Origin: Nocardia sp. alder85J
Lineage (GTDB): Bacteria > Actinomycetota > Actinomycetes > Mycobacteriales > Mycobacteriaceae
DNA length: 64,000 nucleotides
Assembly: GCF_020176955.2 (NCBI RefSeq)
Contig: NZ_JAIUCZ020000013.1
Span: forward strand, 124,001-188,000
Direction: 5' to 3'
The position numbers and the translations under genes are program-made. Under the pieces are notes generated by a model. That model saw only the letters and a list, made by a program, of their open reading frames with translations, searched no databases and was not told the DNA's origin. Within the stretch, counting starts at the first letter, position 1. Every line of letters starts with the position of its first letter. Below are positions 17,069 to 25,603 of the stretch, one piece after another.

Positions 17069-17989
17069 TCACGCTATCGCTTGCCATTCGACAGCACGGT
17101 CCTCGTCTCGAAGCGACCGCACTCGCACCTCCAGTTGTGCGGCGGCGGTCGGTTTGTGCGGAGCTAACCGAATGTACGAGGCGATGGAGTGCAGTTCGCC
17201 GATGTCGCGGAGCAGCTGCCAGCCCGGCCAGCTGAGCAGATCGTAGCCATAGGCATCGAGGAACTGTCGCCGTTCGGATTCCGGTCGGTGGAAGTGGTCG
17301 GGGAGCCCGCTGATTAGGTCCAATGCTCGTGGCCCGATGCAACATTGGTCCCAGTCGATCAGCACGTAGCCGTGCTCGTCCCGCACCGCGTTCTCGGTGT
17401 GGGCGTCCGCGTGCACCAGACCGACGCCGAGTGGGAACTCGGTCGCGTGGTAGGCGTCGACCAACTCCGTCGCACGCTTCCTGATCCAATGGCGGTTGTC
17501 CGCTGACAGCGCCGGCTGTTCGCGCATGTCCTCCAGATCGAGGGCTTCGCGTAGCCGATGCAGCGGTCGGTACTCCGGCACGGTGAACGACGGCCGCGAT
17601 GTCTGGTGGAGGCGATGCAGCAAGATGGCGACGTCGGTCAGCGTTGCCGGAATCTCGGTCAGGCAGTACGGCCAGAAGGTAGTAACGGCACCGGCCGCAA
17701 TCACCGGCTGGTCGCCAGTTAGTGGTTGCAGACCGATTGGTTCTGCCGAGTGAGTACCGAGCCATCGTGTGACCGCCACAGCCGTATCGGCCCGCTGTCG
17801 TCGCAGTTCGGTGTCCGGCGCCAGCCGGACGATGATGCCACCACTCCGCTCGTTCGGAAGCAAGTAGACAGCATTCGACCGATTGTGGAGTTGCCGCGCT
17901 CCCTGGCCGTTCACCCCGAAGCGTCGGCACGCAGCCTCCAGAGCGTCCGGGCCAGGCAGTGCACTGTCGGACCTGCCCGGCTGCGCCAT
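17069..17989 (-). CDS. APH-fold phosphotransferase
   Basis: The 306-residue protein has the aminoglycoside/choline kinase fold. The catalytic loop is LVHADAHTENAV (HxDxxxxN) and the metal-binding segment is VLIDWDQCCIGP. It lies two bases after the XRE regulator gene, so the two are one operon. The substrate is unknown; such regulator-kinase pairs are frequent in Nocardia and relatives, and resistance should not be assumed. Confidence 0.82.
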   Translation of the reverse strand: MAQPGRSDSALPGPDALEAACRRFGVNGQGARQLHNRSNAVYLLPNERSGGIIVRLAPDTELRRQRADTAVAVTRWLGTHSAEPIGLQPLTGDQPVIAAGAVTTFWPYCLTEIPATLTDVAILLHRLHQTSRPSFTVPEYRPLHRLREALDLEDMREQPALSADNRHWIRKRATELVDAYHATEFPLGVGLVHADAHTENAVRDEHGYVLIDWDQCCIGPRALDLISGLPDHFHRPESERRQFLDAYGYDLLSWPGWQLLRDIGELHSIASYIRLAPHKPTAAAQLEVRVRSLRDEDRAVEWQAIA

Positions 17990-17991
17990 CG

Positions 17992-19455
17992 CTATACCGC
18001 CAACGGCACGGCTGCCCTGATGTCAGCCCGCAGGTCAGCGACTTCCGAACGTGCGGCGAACGGTTGAGCCGCCTTGGACAGATCGCGGAGCCGGGCGTAG
18101 CAGCGAGCCGATGAGACGTTGCCGATGGCCGAAATCGCCTGGTAGCCGGTCACAACTGCGGTGTCGACGTCGCCGGTTCGGAACTGGGCCGAAGCCAGAG
18201 GCGGCAGGTTCACCGCTCGGCTGCGGGCGTGGGCGTTCTCGTACCCACTAACTGCCTGGCCCAGCTTTGCGACGGCGACCGGCGCGAAGTCCGGCTGCGA
18301 TTTGGACAGCAGGTGCATGGCGTAGCCCTGTTGCGCCGTGATCTCTGCGTCGGACACCACACCCCGATAGCAGCGCGCCCACGACGGCACTGGCGCGGAA
18401 TTAGCGTCGTCGTAGCGGTCTTCGGACTGCCCGAGCGCCCGCTTCGTCGGTTCGACTTCGCCCTGGGTGGCACGGCACCATCCGAGCACGGCGAAAACGT
18501 AGGCGTCGGTGCTCACTGCCGCTGGATGCTTGCGATTGCCCGCCGTGGCCTGGGCAAGCTGCGTGACCTTGAGCGCCTCATCCGGCCTGTCGAGATGCAG
18601 CGACTGGTGCGCCATATCCAACAAGACGCTGACGGTCAGGTCAGTACTGCGTGGGTGGTCTTCGCCTTGGTGAGCGGCATCGAGCGCGTAGGTCCACAGT
18701 TTGCGCGCTGCGTCGTGATCCTCGACGTCATACGCCAACCAACCCGCCATGCTGGCTAGTTCCGCCGTGGCGATCAGAAGGCGCGGGCGCAGATCGTCTG
18801 GGCAGGAAGCCTTTTGGAGTGCCCGTACTTGGTGCAGTTGGGTGAGCGCGGCGCTCCGGCACAAGCCACCGCCGTGCGCCAGATCCCAACGACGGAACCC
18901 GTCGGTGATGTTCTCGATGGCATCGATGTCACTCGCACCGATATGCGTCCGCGATGAGGGCACGGCCTGGCCGGGCAGCTGGTTACCCAGCCGCGCGAGT
19001 TCTGGATGCAGGTTCGAGCCGAGTGTGGCTGCTGTTAGGAGTACTAGAAAATCTCGTCGGTCCACCCAACTCACCTCCTTATCAGCCAGGTTACCGGCCG
19101 ACCCGGCCGCGAAGCCGAGCAAGTGAGCCGGAATACCCAGCCTGGTGGCAACTCGTGCCACTACTTTGACGTGTCCGATGCCGCGCTCATTGCGCTCCAC
19201 CGCAGATATCCGCGATTGGCTTATCTCCAGCAGCTCGCCCAGCTCGGTCTGGCTGAGGTCGGCTTGCTGACGAACGGCCAGGAAGACCGCGCCAAAGTCG
19301 TAGCTGCCCAGTGCGGTTCGTAACTGCGGCGTCTCGAAGAACCCGGTCGGGATGCGCGCTGCCACCTCGGCGAGGCTGGCGCACGGCGAACAACCCGCAT
19401 CGGGTGACGCGCCCAATCCTCCGCAGGTGCACCACTCCGGTCTCCGACTGTTCAT
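17992..19455 (-). CDS. XRE-family transcriptional regulator with TPR-like C-terminus
   Basis: The protein is about 487 residues. An N-terminal Cys cluster (CTCGG...CSPC) precedes an HTH (about residues 48-95; LSQTELGELLEISQSRISAVERNERG). A long helical C-terminal region with tetratricopeptide-like repeats is typical of large actinobacterial XRE sensors. ATG 19455 (MNSRRPEW) is chosen over 19500. It is co-transcribed with the kinase gene and probably autoregulated through the dyad at 19514-19537. Confidence 0.8.
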   Translation of the reverse strand: MNSRRPEWCTCGGLGASPDAGCSPCASLAEVAARIPTGFFETPQLRTALGSYDFGAVFLAVRQQADLSQTELGELLEISQSRISAVERNERGIGHVKVVARVATRLGIPAHLLGFAAGSAGNLADKEVSWVDRRDFLVLLTAATLGSNLHPELARLGNQLPGQAVPSSRTHIGASDIDAIENITDGFRRWDLAHGGGLCRSAALTQLHQVRALQKASCPDDLRPRLLIATAELASMAGWLAYDVEDHDAARKLWTYALDAAHQGEDHPRSTDLTVSVLLDMAHQSLHLDRPDEALKVTQLAQATAGNRKHPAAVSTDAYVFAVLGWCRATQGEVEPTKRALGQSEDRYDDANSAPVPSWARCYRGVVSDAEITAQQGYAMHLLSKSQPDFAPVAVAKLGQAVSGYENAHARSRAVNLPPLASAQFRTGDVDTAVVTGYQAISAIGNVSSARCYARLRDLSKAAQPFAARSEVADLRADIRAAVPLAV

Positions 19456-19513
19456 GGCTGCTCTCGATTCGTTGACTTGTGCCGATCCGCCACCCCACAC
19501 CGACCCGCGTAGC

Positions 19514-19537
19514 CGCGAAATACCCGGCTATTTCGCG
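19514..19537. promoter_or_regulatory. Perfect 9-bp inverted repeat upstream of the XRE gene
   Basis: CGCGAAATA (19514-19522) and TATTTCGCG (19529-19537) with a 6-bp spacer lie about 60 bases upstream of the XRE start. This is the best candidate operator for that regulator. Confidence 0.6.
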
Positions 19538-19794
19538 TTGTCCGGCCGTTTCGTGACGTACCGCGTTTTGCCAGGTAAACCCATGAAATAGCGGCCTGTC
19601 AAGCCCCATTGGGGCTACGCCTGGCGGGCCTTGGGCCGCCGCCGCCCCCGATAAACGCTTGACCCGCACCCGGCACCGGGACGACGCCTTTACTCGAAGG
19701 CGCGCCGGTACGCCGGAGAGGCAGGCGGCTGGTGGCGAGAGCCCTCGGTGCCGGGTGCATCTTCTGATGCCCCATCACGATTCGAGGTTCCGTA
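19538..19794. other. Intergenic stretch between divergent transcription units
   Basis: No gene is supported. It contains the small hairpin AGCCCC-ATT-GGGGCT near 19605 and a second copy of TAAACGCTTG at 19653-19662. It should carry the promoter of the 19795-21407 gene run. Confidence 0.35.
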
Positions 19795-20004
19795 ATGCAC
19801 TCCCTCGCCATCCACCAGCTCGCCACCATGACCCAGTCCGAAGCCCACGCAGCGCCGGATACGCCGTTCACCGTCGACCAGGCCCACTTGGTGATGCAGT
19901 TCCACGTTGCCTGCCGGTCCAAAAGGTGCCCGAGGAAGGCTGCGGCGCTCCTCACTCTGGTCGACGCCGGCCGCCTCACCCCCTCTACGAGCAAACCCAG
20001 CTGA
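19795..20004 (+). CDS. Small unknown protein (69 residues)
   Basis: A protein-like frame containing FTVDQAHLVMQFHVACRSKRCPRKAAAL...LVDAGRL, a conserved-looking helical Cys-bearing segment I associate with small actinobacterial proteins near XRE/kinase loci, though I cannot name the family. It is followed after six bases by 20011-20220. Confidence 0.55.
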   Translation: MHSLAIHQLATMTQSEAHAAPDTPFTVDQAHLVMQFHVACRSKRCPRKAAALLTLVDAGRLTPSTSKPS

Positions 20005-20010
20005 TCTCCC

Positions 20011-20220
20011 ATGAGGCCCCCACGCCCACCCCGCCGCGTCCGGCATATCCACATCGAATCGGGCGCGTTGAGCCTGGACTACCAAGCCAGTGCCGAGCAG
20101 GCGCAGAACGTGGCGGACGAGTTGGCGGGGGCGTTCGGCGCACTGGAGTTGGTGGTGACGGTGGACGACGAGGTGCGGCCTGATCTGCCGACTCTTCCGT
20201 GCAGCGGGCTGTGGGACTGA
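20011..20220 (+). CDS. Small unknown protein (69 residues)
   Basis: After a Pro/Arg-rich start the sequence has an alternating beta-helix pattern (HIHIESGALSLDYQASAEQAQNVADELAGAFGALELVVTVDD). No family recognised. It is closely spaced between two same-strand small genes, so it probably belongs to the same transcript. Confidence 0.5.
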   Translation: MRPPRPPRRVRHIHIESGALSLDYQASAEQAQNVADELAGAFGALELVVTVDDEVRPDLPTLPCSGLWD

Positions 20221-20306
20221 AGCCATTCCGTCCTCGCCCTACCGACATCCACATCGGTTCTTTCCCAATGCTTTCCCATGCCTACATCTGAGAGGACACA
20301 TTGCCC

Positions 20307-20885
20307 ATGCCCGACGACCGCCCCGTCTACACCGTCTATGGATTCACCCCGGAGACGCCGTTTGCGTTCACGGTGCCGCCGGTGGAAGCGATGCCCGATC
20401 AGCCGCTGCCAGACTGCGGACCATTTCTGCGGGTATGCGCTGGCGTGGAGGAACCAAGCACCGTGATGCTGCGCTCGGCACGGGAACTGGTCGGCGTCTG
20501 GCGGCACGTCCACGACGAGCGGCCGAAGGACACGGCCAAGGTGAACGAACAGCTCAACCTGTACATGTGGTTCATCGACCGTGAAGCGGGCGGGCACATC
20601 AAAAATGTTGTGTACCAGGAAGATACGCCGCTGAGCCCATCAACATACGGCCAGTGGGTCGCGTGGTTGGTGTGGAAGTATCTGCTGTACGCGCTGCGGC
20701 AGAACGATCCCGCACACGGTGAGCGCGATGCGGCTGAACTCAGCTGGTGCATTGAGTCGTTCAACGAGTTGGTGGGTGCGGCACAGGCCGGGCGATTGCG
20801 GCTGCCGAAGGAACAAGGGCCGGAGGGGGACGGGACGGAGTTTCCGCCGAGGCGGGTGTGGCCAGAGGGCGGGGCTGTATCATGA
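20307..20885 (+). CDS. DUF4254-like protein
   Basis: This protein of about 192 residues has a helical region (LRSARELVGVWRHVHDERPKDTAKVNEQLNLYMWFID) that resembles DUF4254 proteins, which have an ARELA...H...ID pattern. A Trp-rich helix WVAWLVWKYLLYALR follows. Function unknown. ATG 20307 fits the AGAGGA site better than the TTG at 20301. It ends in an ATGA overlap with the next gene. Confidence 0.6.
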   Translation: MPDDRPVYTVYGFTPETPFAFTVPPVEAMPDQPLPDCGPFLRVCAGVEEPSTVMLRSARELVGVWRHVHDERPKDTAKVNEQLNLYMWFIDREAGGHIKNVVYQEDTPLSPSTYGQWVAWLVWKYLLYALRQNDPAHGERDAAELSWCIESFNELVGAAQAGRLRLPKEQGPEGDGTEFPPRRVWPEGGAVS

Positions 20886-21082
20886 CCGCGCCGGACCCGT
20901 TGCGCCACAGAACATTTGTCTACGCCCAGAGCATTCTGGCCGAGGTCTTGTGTCATGCCAACCTGCTGGAGCTGACCTCGGAACGCGCCGAAGAACTGCG
21001 GTTCATCCACCAGTGTCACCGGCCGGATGAGTGCACCGTGCACCTGGAAGCGGCCTACTTACTGCTCATCGAGGCTGACTGA
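20882..21082 (+). CDS. Small unknown protein (66 residues)
   Basis: Start overlaps the preceding stop (ATGA). The protein is mostly helical (TFVYAQSILAEVLCHANLLELTSERAEELRFIHQCHRPDECTVHLEAAYLLL). It is translationally coupled to both neighbours. No family recognised. Confidence 0.55.
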   Translation: MTAPDPLRHRTFVYAQSILAEVLCHANLLELTSERAEELRFIHQCHRPDECTVHLEAAYLLLIEAD

Positions 21083-21083
21083 C

Positions 21084-21407
21084 GTGGCGGCGCTCGTCTG
21101 GGTGCTGTGGCCTGCGTCGGTGATCTTCACGGCGACGCTGTGCTTCCGGCTCGGTGCCTATTGGAACTCGGACGATCACACCGGGCGGCACCGTGCAGGC
21201 GCGATGCAGGACGAGGAGCCTTGGGACGAGCAGTACGCGCAGGACAAAGACCACGAGCTTGGCGGTAGGAGCGGCTTGCCGCCGGCCATCGCCCCGGCTC
21301 GCCGTTGGTGGAGCGATGACGACGACACGGAGGTATTACCGCAGGTGCAGGATATCCGGCCGCCGATGCGGGCAACGCCGATTCGGAAGCCACCATGGAT
21401 GCGATAG
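21084..21407 (+). CDS. Small single-TM membrane protein
   Basis: The 107-residue protein starts with GTG one base after the previous stop. An N-terminal TM segment (LVWVLWPASVIFTATLCFRLGAYW) is followed by an acidic, Pro-rich cytosolic tail. It is last in the 19795-21407 run and converges with the radical SAM operon. Confidence 0.55.
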   Translation: MAALVWVLWPASVIFTATLCFRLGAYWNSDDHTGRHRAGAMQDEEPWDEQYAQDKDHELGGRSGLPPAIAPARRWWSDDDDTEVLPQVQDIRPPMRATPIRKPPWMR

Positions 21408-21440
21408 GGACGAGATCGTGCCCGGCAGCGGCATCTTCCG

Positions 21441-22385
21441 TTATGCGTCACCGACCAGCTTCACCACCGCCTGCTGCCTGTACGTCTCCTCGATCACGTA
21501 CAAGCCGGCGAGCCCTTCGTGTCCAGGAAACAGCTCGGTCATCTTGGCCTGGACGACGGGCACCTCGGCATCGTCCACATCAAGGAAGCGTTGTGCCAGG
21601 ATTTTGCGGTTCCAGACATCCAGACCGAGGGCGGACGGGTCGCGCACCGCTGATCCGGCGATGATCGCCGCCGTGTACGGCCCGACCCCCTTGATCGTCT
21701 GGAACTCCGTCATCAGCTCGGCCTTCGAGGCGTGATCGACTTCGTCAGGGTCGTGCATAGCGAAGAACTCGGCGAAGCGGCCAATGTACTTGGCACGGTA
21801 GCCAAGCCGGTCACGCTCCCGAAAGACGGATTCATCAACGCCGACGATCTCGGACGGGGTGAAGAACGCTTTGAGCGTGACGCCGTCGAACTCGGCGACC
21901 CGGCCATAGTGATCAAGCAGGTTGGTCATCATCTGGGTGGTGCGTGCGACGGTGGCGTTTTGGAGCAGCAGCGAGATGATGGCGATTTCGAACAAGTTCT
22001 CCGGGCAGCTCTGCCGCATACCGGCCAACTCGGCCAGCGGTTCGGCCATCTGCGGCACCTGCTGGGCCTGGGCGACGAACGCGGAAATGTCTTCGTTCAG
22101 GCCGTACGAGTGAATGAGCCTGTGCACCAAACGGTTTCGGTCGGCGTCCTCCCAGCTGCCCTCGCTGAACACCTCGGCTTGCAGGGTGTCGGAGTCAGCC
22201 ATGCGCATGACCACGCCGCAGACGTGTTCACCCACCCGGAAGGTCCGCCAGCTGACATCGACACTGTGGCGTTCGAGGTCGGTGGCGAAATGTGAAGGCT
22301 TCCACAGGGAATAGCGAAAATTGAACGGCTGCGTGACGGGCAGCCGGAGGGTGTCGACGTGGGAAAGCTGGTGGATATCGTTCAA
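21441..22385 (-). CDS. HhH-GPD DNA glycosylase-like protein
   Basis: The 314-residue protein belongs to the helix-hairpin-helix/GPD superfamily: the hairpin TIKGVGPYTAAII is followed by the catalytic-type Asp in ALGLDVWNRK, and the N-terminal part resembles AlkA-like glycosylases. It would remove damaged bases from DNA. It is last in an eight-gene overlapping operon and is coupled by ATGA to the WYL gene, so it may act in self-protection if the operon makes a DNA-damaging product. That last point is inference. Confidence 0.78.
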   Translation of the reverse strand: MNDIHQLSHVDTLRLPVTQPFNFRYSLWKPSHFATDLERHSVDVSWRTFRVGEHVCGVVMRMADSDTLQAEVFSEGSWEDADRNRLVHRLIHSYGLNEDISAFVAQAQQVPQMAEPLAELAGMRQSCPENLFEIAIISLLLQNATVARTTQMMTNLLDHYGRVAEFDGVTLKAFFTPSEIVGVDESVFRERDRLGYRAKYIGRFAEFFAMHDPDEVDHASKAELMTEFQTIKGVGPYTAAIIAGSAVRDPSALGLDVWNRKILAQRFLDVDDAEVPVVQAKMTELFPGHEGLAGLYVIEETYRQQAVVKLVGDA

Positions 22386-23434
22386 TGGGTGTCTCCGATG
22401 GATGCGCGCCCGCGAGTGGAGCGGAGTCGGGAATCGTCGTTGCGGTAATCCGAAGCGCTCAGTGGCGGATCGCTGTCTTCATTGAAAACTGCCTGGTCGT
22501 AGGCGTCAAGGGCTCGCGTCAGGTGCGCGGTGACCGCCTGGCGCAGTGCTAGTGGCTTCTCGACCAGCACGTCCGCGCCATAACTGGTGACCAGCGGGAT
22601 CAGCCATTCCCAGCGGTCGACGTACAGCTGGATCACCAGGCCGCCGTCCGGCGTACTGATGACCTTCGAGTTGGATTTCAGTGTGAGCCTTGACAGTTCG
22701 TCACGAGCATTGGGGGCACCGCGCAGCTGGACGAGCACATCGCCCTTGCCGTACGCCTCCATCTCTGCTGCCCACCACTGCTGCAGGTTGAACGGCTCCG
22801 GATACGAAAAGCGCAGATCGGTCGGGCTCAGCTGGTCGGCCAGGTTCAGCCGGTAGCGGGTGGGCTCCTCGTCGATCGGCGCAGCCACCAGGAACCACTC
22901 GCCGGATTTCCAGACGATGCCGTAGGGCTTGACGATGCTGGTAGCAGGCGTGCTGCTGCCTTTGACCCGCGTCGCCAGCTTGACCGCAGTGCCGGTGAGC
23001 AGTGCTTGTCGGACTGTGGGTAGATGGCCCGAGCCCTCGTCCTTCCAGTACCAGTCGGCGGTGTCGAAGTAGATGCGCTGGCTCAGGCGCCGCAGGGCTT
23101 CGCGCGAGTAGGCGTTGGTGAGACCGTCGATGCCGCTGGCGGATTCCGCGCTGCGCGGCTGATCGAGCAGGCTCACGACGTAGAGCTTGAGGGCTTCGTC
23201 CGCTTCGAGCGTCAGATGTCCGAGTGGCTGGTCCGACGCCAGCCGGTACCCGCCCTCCGGGCCGGGTACGGATTCGATCGGAATACCGGAGGCGCAGAGT
23301 TCTTCGATGTCGCGGTAGATGGTGCGTGGGGCGACCTCGAAGCGCTGGGCCAGTGAGCTGGCTGATACCCATTCGCGGGAGCGCAGCAGGTGAACGATGC
23401 TCACCTGGCGAGCATGGCGTTTAGCTGTGGTCAT
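22382..23434 (-). CDS. WYL-domain HTH regulator
   Basis: The 350-residue protein has an N-terminal HTH of the DeoR/HTH_11 type (VSASSLAQRFEVAPRTIYRDIEEL) followed by a WYL-type domain (about 135-310, with PYGIVWKSGEWFLVAAP). WYL proteins sense nucleic acid or other ligands and regulate DNA-damage or defence genes. It overlaps its neighbours by 4 bases on both sides, so it is the likely regulator of this operon. Confidence 0.85.
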   Translation of the reverse strand: MTTAKRHARQVSIVHLLRSREWVSASSLAQRFEVAPRTIYRDIEELCASGIPIESVPGPEGGYRLASDQPLGHLTLEADEALKLYVVSLLDQPRSAESASGIDGLTNAYSREALRRLSQRIYFDTADWYWKDEGSGHLPTVRQALLTGTAVKLATRVKGSSTPATSIVKPYGIVWKSGEWFLVAAPIDEEPTRYRLNLADQLSPTDLRFSYPEPFNLQQWWAAEMEAYGKGDVLVQLRGAPNARDELSRLTLKSNSKVISTPDGGLVIQLYVDRWEWLIPLVTSYGADVLVEKPLALRQAVTAHLTRALDAYDQAVFNEDSDPPLSASDYRNDDSRLRSTRGRASIGDTH

Positions 23435-24153
23435 TCACCACGCACCGCGAGCCGCACCACCTGACCACTGGCATAGCGCCAGTGTGGCGCGGTCGCGATG
23501 TCGATGGCAACCGATGCCACCTCGTGTGTCGAAAGCGGGCGGCCCCACGGCAACCCCTGGTAGTAGGCAACGAGATCGGTCACGCCTTTTACGGCAAGGA
23601 TGGATTCGGCCAGCGGCGAGTCCACCAGCGACGGTGCGACCAGGTTGACCCGAACCCCCTGCTCCGCTTCTTCGGCAGCGAGCGTGGCGACCAGGGCCTC
23701 CAGTCCGGCCTTGGCGGCACTGTAGGCCCCGTTGCCTGGCCGCAGCTGCGAGGTGGTGCTGGAACCCAGGACCACCACCCCGGCTTGGCCCGCTCGCGCC
23801 GATTCGTGCGTCGCGTGCCAGAGGCGAACGACCGCAGTGACATTGGAAGCAAAGACGGCATCGAACTCGCTGGCATTCGTCTCGGCGATACGGCGCTTGG
23901 ACGACGGTGCCCCGATGCAGCAGAGCACCGCCGACACCGGCCGCGGGTCGGCGTGGAGCATTGAACGCAGCTCCCGCCCGCCCGCCTCGCTGCTGCCGTC
24001 GAACGGCACCCAGGTAACGCCGTCGACCGGATCGGGCCGGTGCCGGCGGAAGGTCGCGATCACCGACCACCCCGCCGCCGCCAGCTGGGTGGCTACGGTG
24101 TGCCCGATCGCGCCGCTGGCGCCCGCCACCACGGCCAGACGATCGTGTGTCAC
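23431..24153 (-). CDS. Short-chain dehydrogenase/reductase
   Basis: The 240-residue classical SDR has GASGAIG at the N-terminus (cofactor binding), a Ser near SSTTSQ, and YSAAK as the catalytic Tyr-Lys pair. It would catalyse an NAD(P)-dependent oxidation or reduction in the proposed pathway. It overlaps both neighbours by 4 bases. Confidence 0.88.
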   Translation of the reverse strand: MTHDRLAVVAGASGAIGHTVATQLAAAGWSVIATFRRHRPDPVDGVTWVPFDGSSEAGGRELRSMLHADPRPVSAVLCCIGAPSSKRRIAETNASEFDAVFASNVTAVVRLWHATHESARAGQAGVVVLGSSTTSQLRPGNGAYSAAKAGLEALVATLAAEEAEQGVRVNLVAPSLVDSPLAESILAVKGVTDLVAYYQGLPWGRPLSTHEVASVAIDIATAPHWRYASGQVVRLAVRGE

Positions 24154-24551
24154 TGGGCAGCGAGCGTCGGGGCGTCGGGGTGGTCGACGTCGAACATCTC
24201 GAGGAAGCGCATCTGTTCGTCGGGAATGGCGAAGGTGCGGCCGATGGCCCGGACTCGGCGTTCGCCCGGTTCATCGCCAACGCGCAGGCGCACGATCGTG
24301 TTCGGGAAGGCGATGAGCATGTCGGTGTCGCGTACCAGGTGGGCGTAATACTTCTCCGGCAGTAGCGCCTCGGCCAGCTGCATGGCGACGTTCAACGCCG
24401 CGTCCTGGTCGACTGGGAACTCGATGATGTGGATCGGTGTGGCCTCGTCCAGCAGGTGGGGATACTCCCGTGCCCCTATGGCGGGCAGATCGGCCGGTAG
24501 CTTTTCGCCGAGCAGGCTCTCGCGGATGACGACCGCGCGGAATGAGTCCAT
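24150..24551 (-). CDS. Unknown protein of the radical SAM operon (133 residues)
   Basis: A compact alpha/beta protein (PIHIIEFPVDQDAALNVAMQLAEALLPEKYYAHLV..., then FPNTIVRLRVGD). GGAG lies upstream of ATG 24551. No cysteines or signal suggest a peptide precursor. It is encoded between the SDR and the synthetase-like gene, so it is probably a pathway accessory. No family recognised. Confidence 0.6.
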   Translation of the reverse strand: MDSFRAVVIRESLLGEKLPADLPAIGAREYPHLLDEATPIHIIEFPVDQDAALNVAMQLAEALLPEKYYAHLVRDTDMLIAFPNTIVRLRVGDEPGERRVRAIGRTFAIPDEQMRFLEMFDVDHPDAPTLAAQ

Positions 24552-24560
24552 GGTGATCTC

Positions 24561-25568
24561 CTAGTGAAAGGGGAACAGTTGCAGATCGTGGATGGTCCGG
24601 CCGGTAAAGACGGCCAGCACACGGTCGATGCCCAGGCCGAAGGTGATCACGTCGCAAGGCGCGGTGTCGATGTCGGCATAAAAGTCCGCCGGATCGTCTG
24701 CGACGGCGGTGCCGAATAGCTTGGACCGCAGCTTGGCGTTCGTATCGACCATCGGCCGGTAGTCTGCGGCCGAGCGCAGCTTCAGCCCGCCATCAGCGCA
24801 TTCGATGCCGCTGACGATCAGCGAAAAGCGCTGAGCCTTGCCGGTTTCCGGATTGACTTGGCTGTTGTGCTTGAGCACGGCAGGGAAATCGGTCAGCACT
24901 GTGGGCGCGGTGAGCCGCAGTTCGATGGCGTGCTTCATGAATGCTTCCGCCACCTCCCAGTCGGTACCGTCCGCAGGCAGTTGGTGAACGACGAGCCATT
25001 TGCGGGCGGTGGGCAGCAATTCGACGTCCGGCAGTTCGGTTGGCAGCCCGAGCTGCTCGGCGACCGCCCGGTCGAACGGCTGGATGGTGACGTGGCTCAG
25101 ATCGACGTGTTCGCCCGCTTGGGTGCCGAACGCCGATTGCATCGCGCTCTGCACCAGCCCGATCGCGATGCCGATCCCTTGGTCCAGATGTAGATCACGG
25201 GCCGCGGTTTGCAGCATGACGAACTCGGTGGCGTGCATGGCGTCCGGAGTCTCGGCCCGCATCACCGGACCGAGGTCGAACACCCGGTCAAACACCACCA
25301 TCAGGCGACGGAGGAACTCCTCAGCCGAGTGCCGCAAAAAGTAGCCCTCACCGCCGACCGGGTCCTGCGTCTCGAACTGGGTAATCGGCGCGCTTTCCGG
25401 TTCGCGCGTCAGCACAGGCACCGACGTCTCCTGATACCCCTTGGAGCGCAAGTAATCCCGCACAGCCTGGATGAACGACAGGCGGCGGGCGGCCAGGTCC
25501 CGCTCCTGCTTGTGGTGATGGAGGAACCGGCCGTACTGCTGGCGGTCGGCGCTGGTGAGAACTGTCAT
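24561..25568 (-). CDS. Class II aminoacyl-tRNA-synthetase-like enzyme without anticodon domain
   Basis: This protein of about 335 residues is only the catalytic core of the Asp/Asn/Lys class II group: motif 1 near residues 44-54 (KGYQETSVPVL), motif 2 at about 97-116 (VFDLGPVMRAE...HATEF) and motif 3 at the end (FGLGIDRVLAVFTGR). The N-terminal OB-fold is missing, as in EpmA/PoxA and AsnA. It can presumably make an aminoacyl adenylate. Placed among radical SAM and MccF-like genes, it probably activates an amino acid for a small molecule or serves as a resistant paralogue. ATG 25568 is preferred over a start at 25616. Confidence 0.82.
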   Translation of the reverse strand: MTVLTSADRQQYGRFLHHHKQERDLAARRLSFIQAVRDYLRSKGYQETSVPVLTREPESAPITQFETQDPVGGEGYFLRHSAEEFLRRLMVVFDRVFDLGPVMRAETPDAMHATEFVMLQTAARDLHLDQGIGIAIGLVQSAMQSAFGTQAGEHVDLSHVTIQPFDRAVAEQLGLPTELPDVELLPTARKWLVVHQLPADGTDWEVAEAFMKHAIELRLTAPTVLTDFPAVLKHNSQVNPETGKAQRFSLIVSGIECADGGLKLRSAADYRPMVDTNAKLRSKLFGTAVADDPADFYADIDTAPCDVITFGLGIDRVLAVFTGRTIHDLQLFPFH

Positions 25569-25603
25569 GGGTGTATCCCCCGATTGTGCTGCGTGACGAT
25601 TGG

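Noticed and set aside
17069..17989. Aminoglycoside resistance gene
   Set aside because: Only the general APH fold is seen; paired with an XRE sensor this group has many other substrates.
24561..25568. Calling the class II enzyme a housekeeping lysyl- or aspartyl-tRNA synthetase
   Set aside because: It lacks the N-terminal anticodon-binding OB-fold and sits inside a specialised operon.
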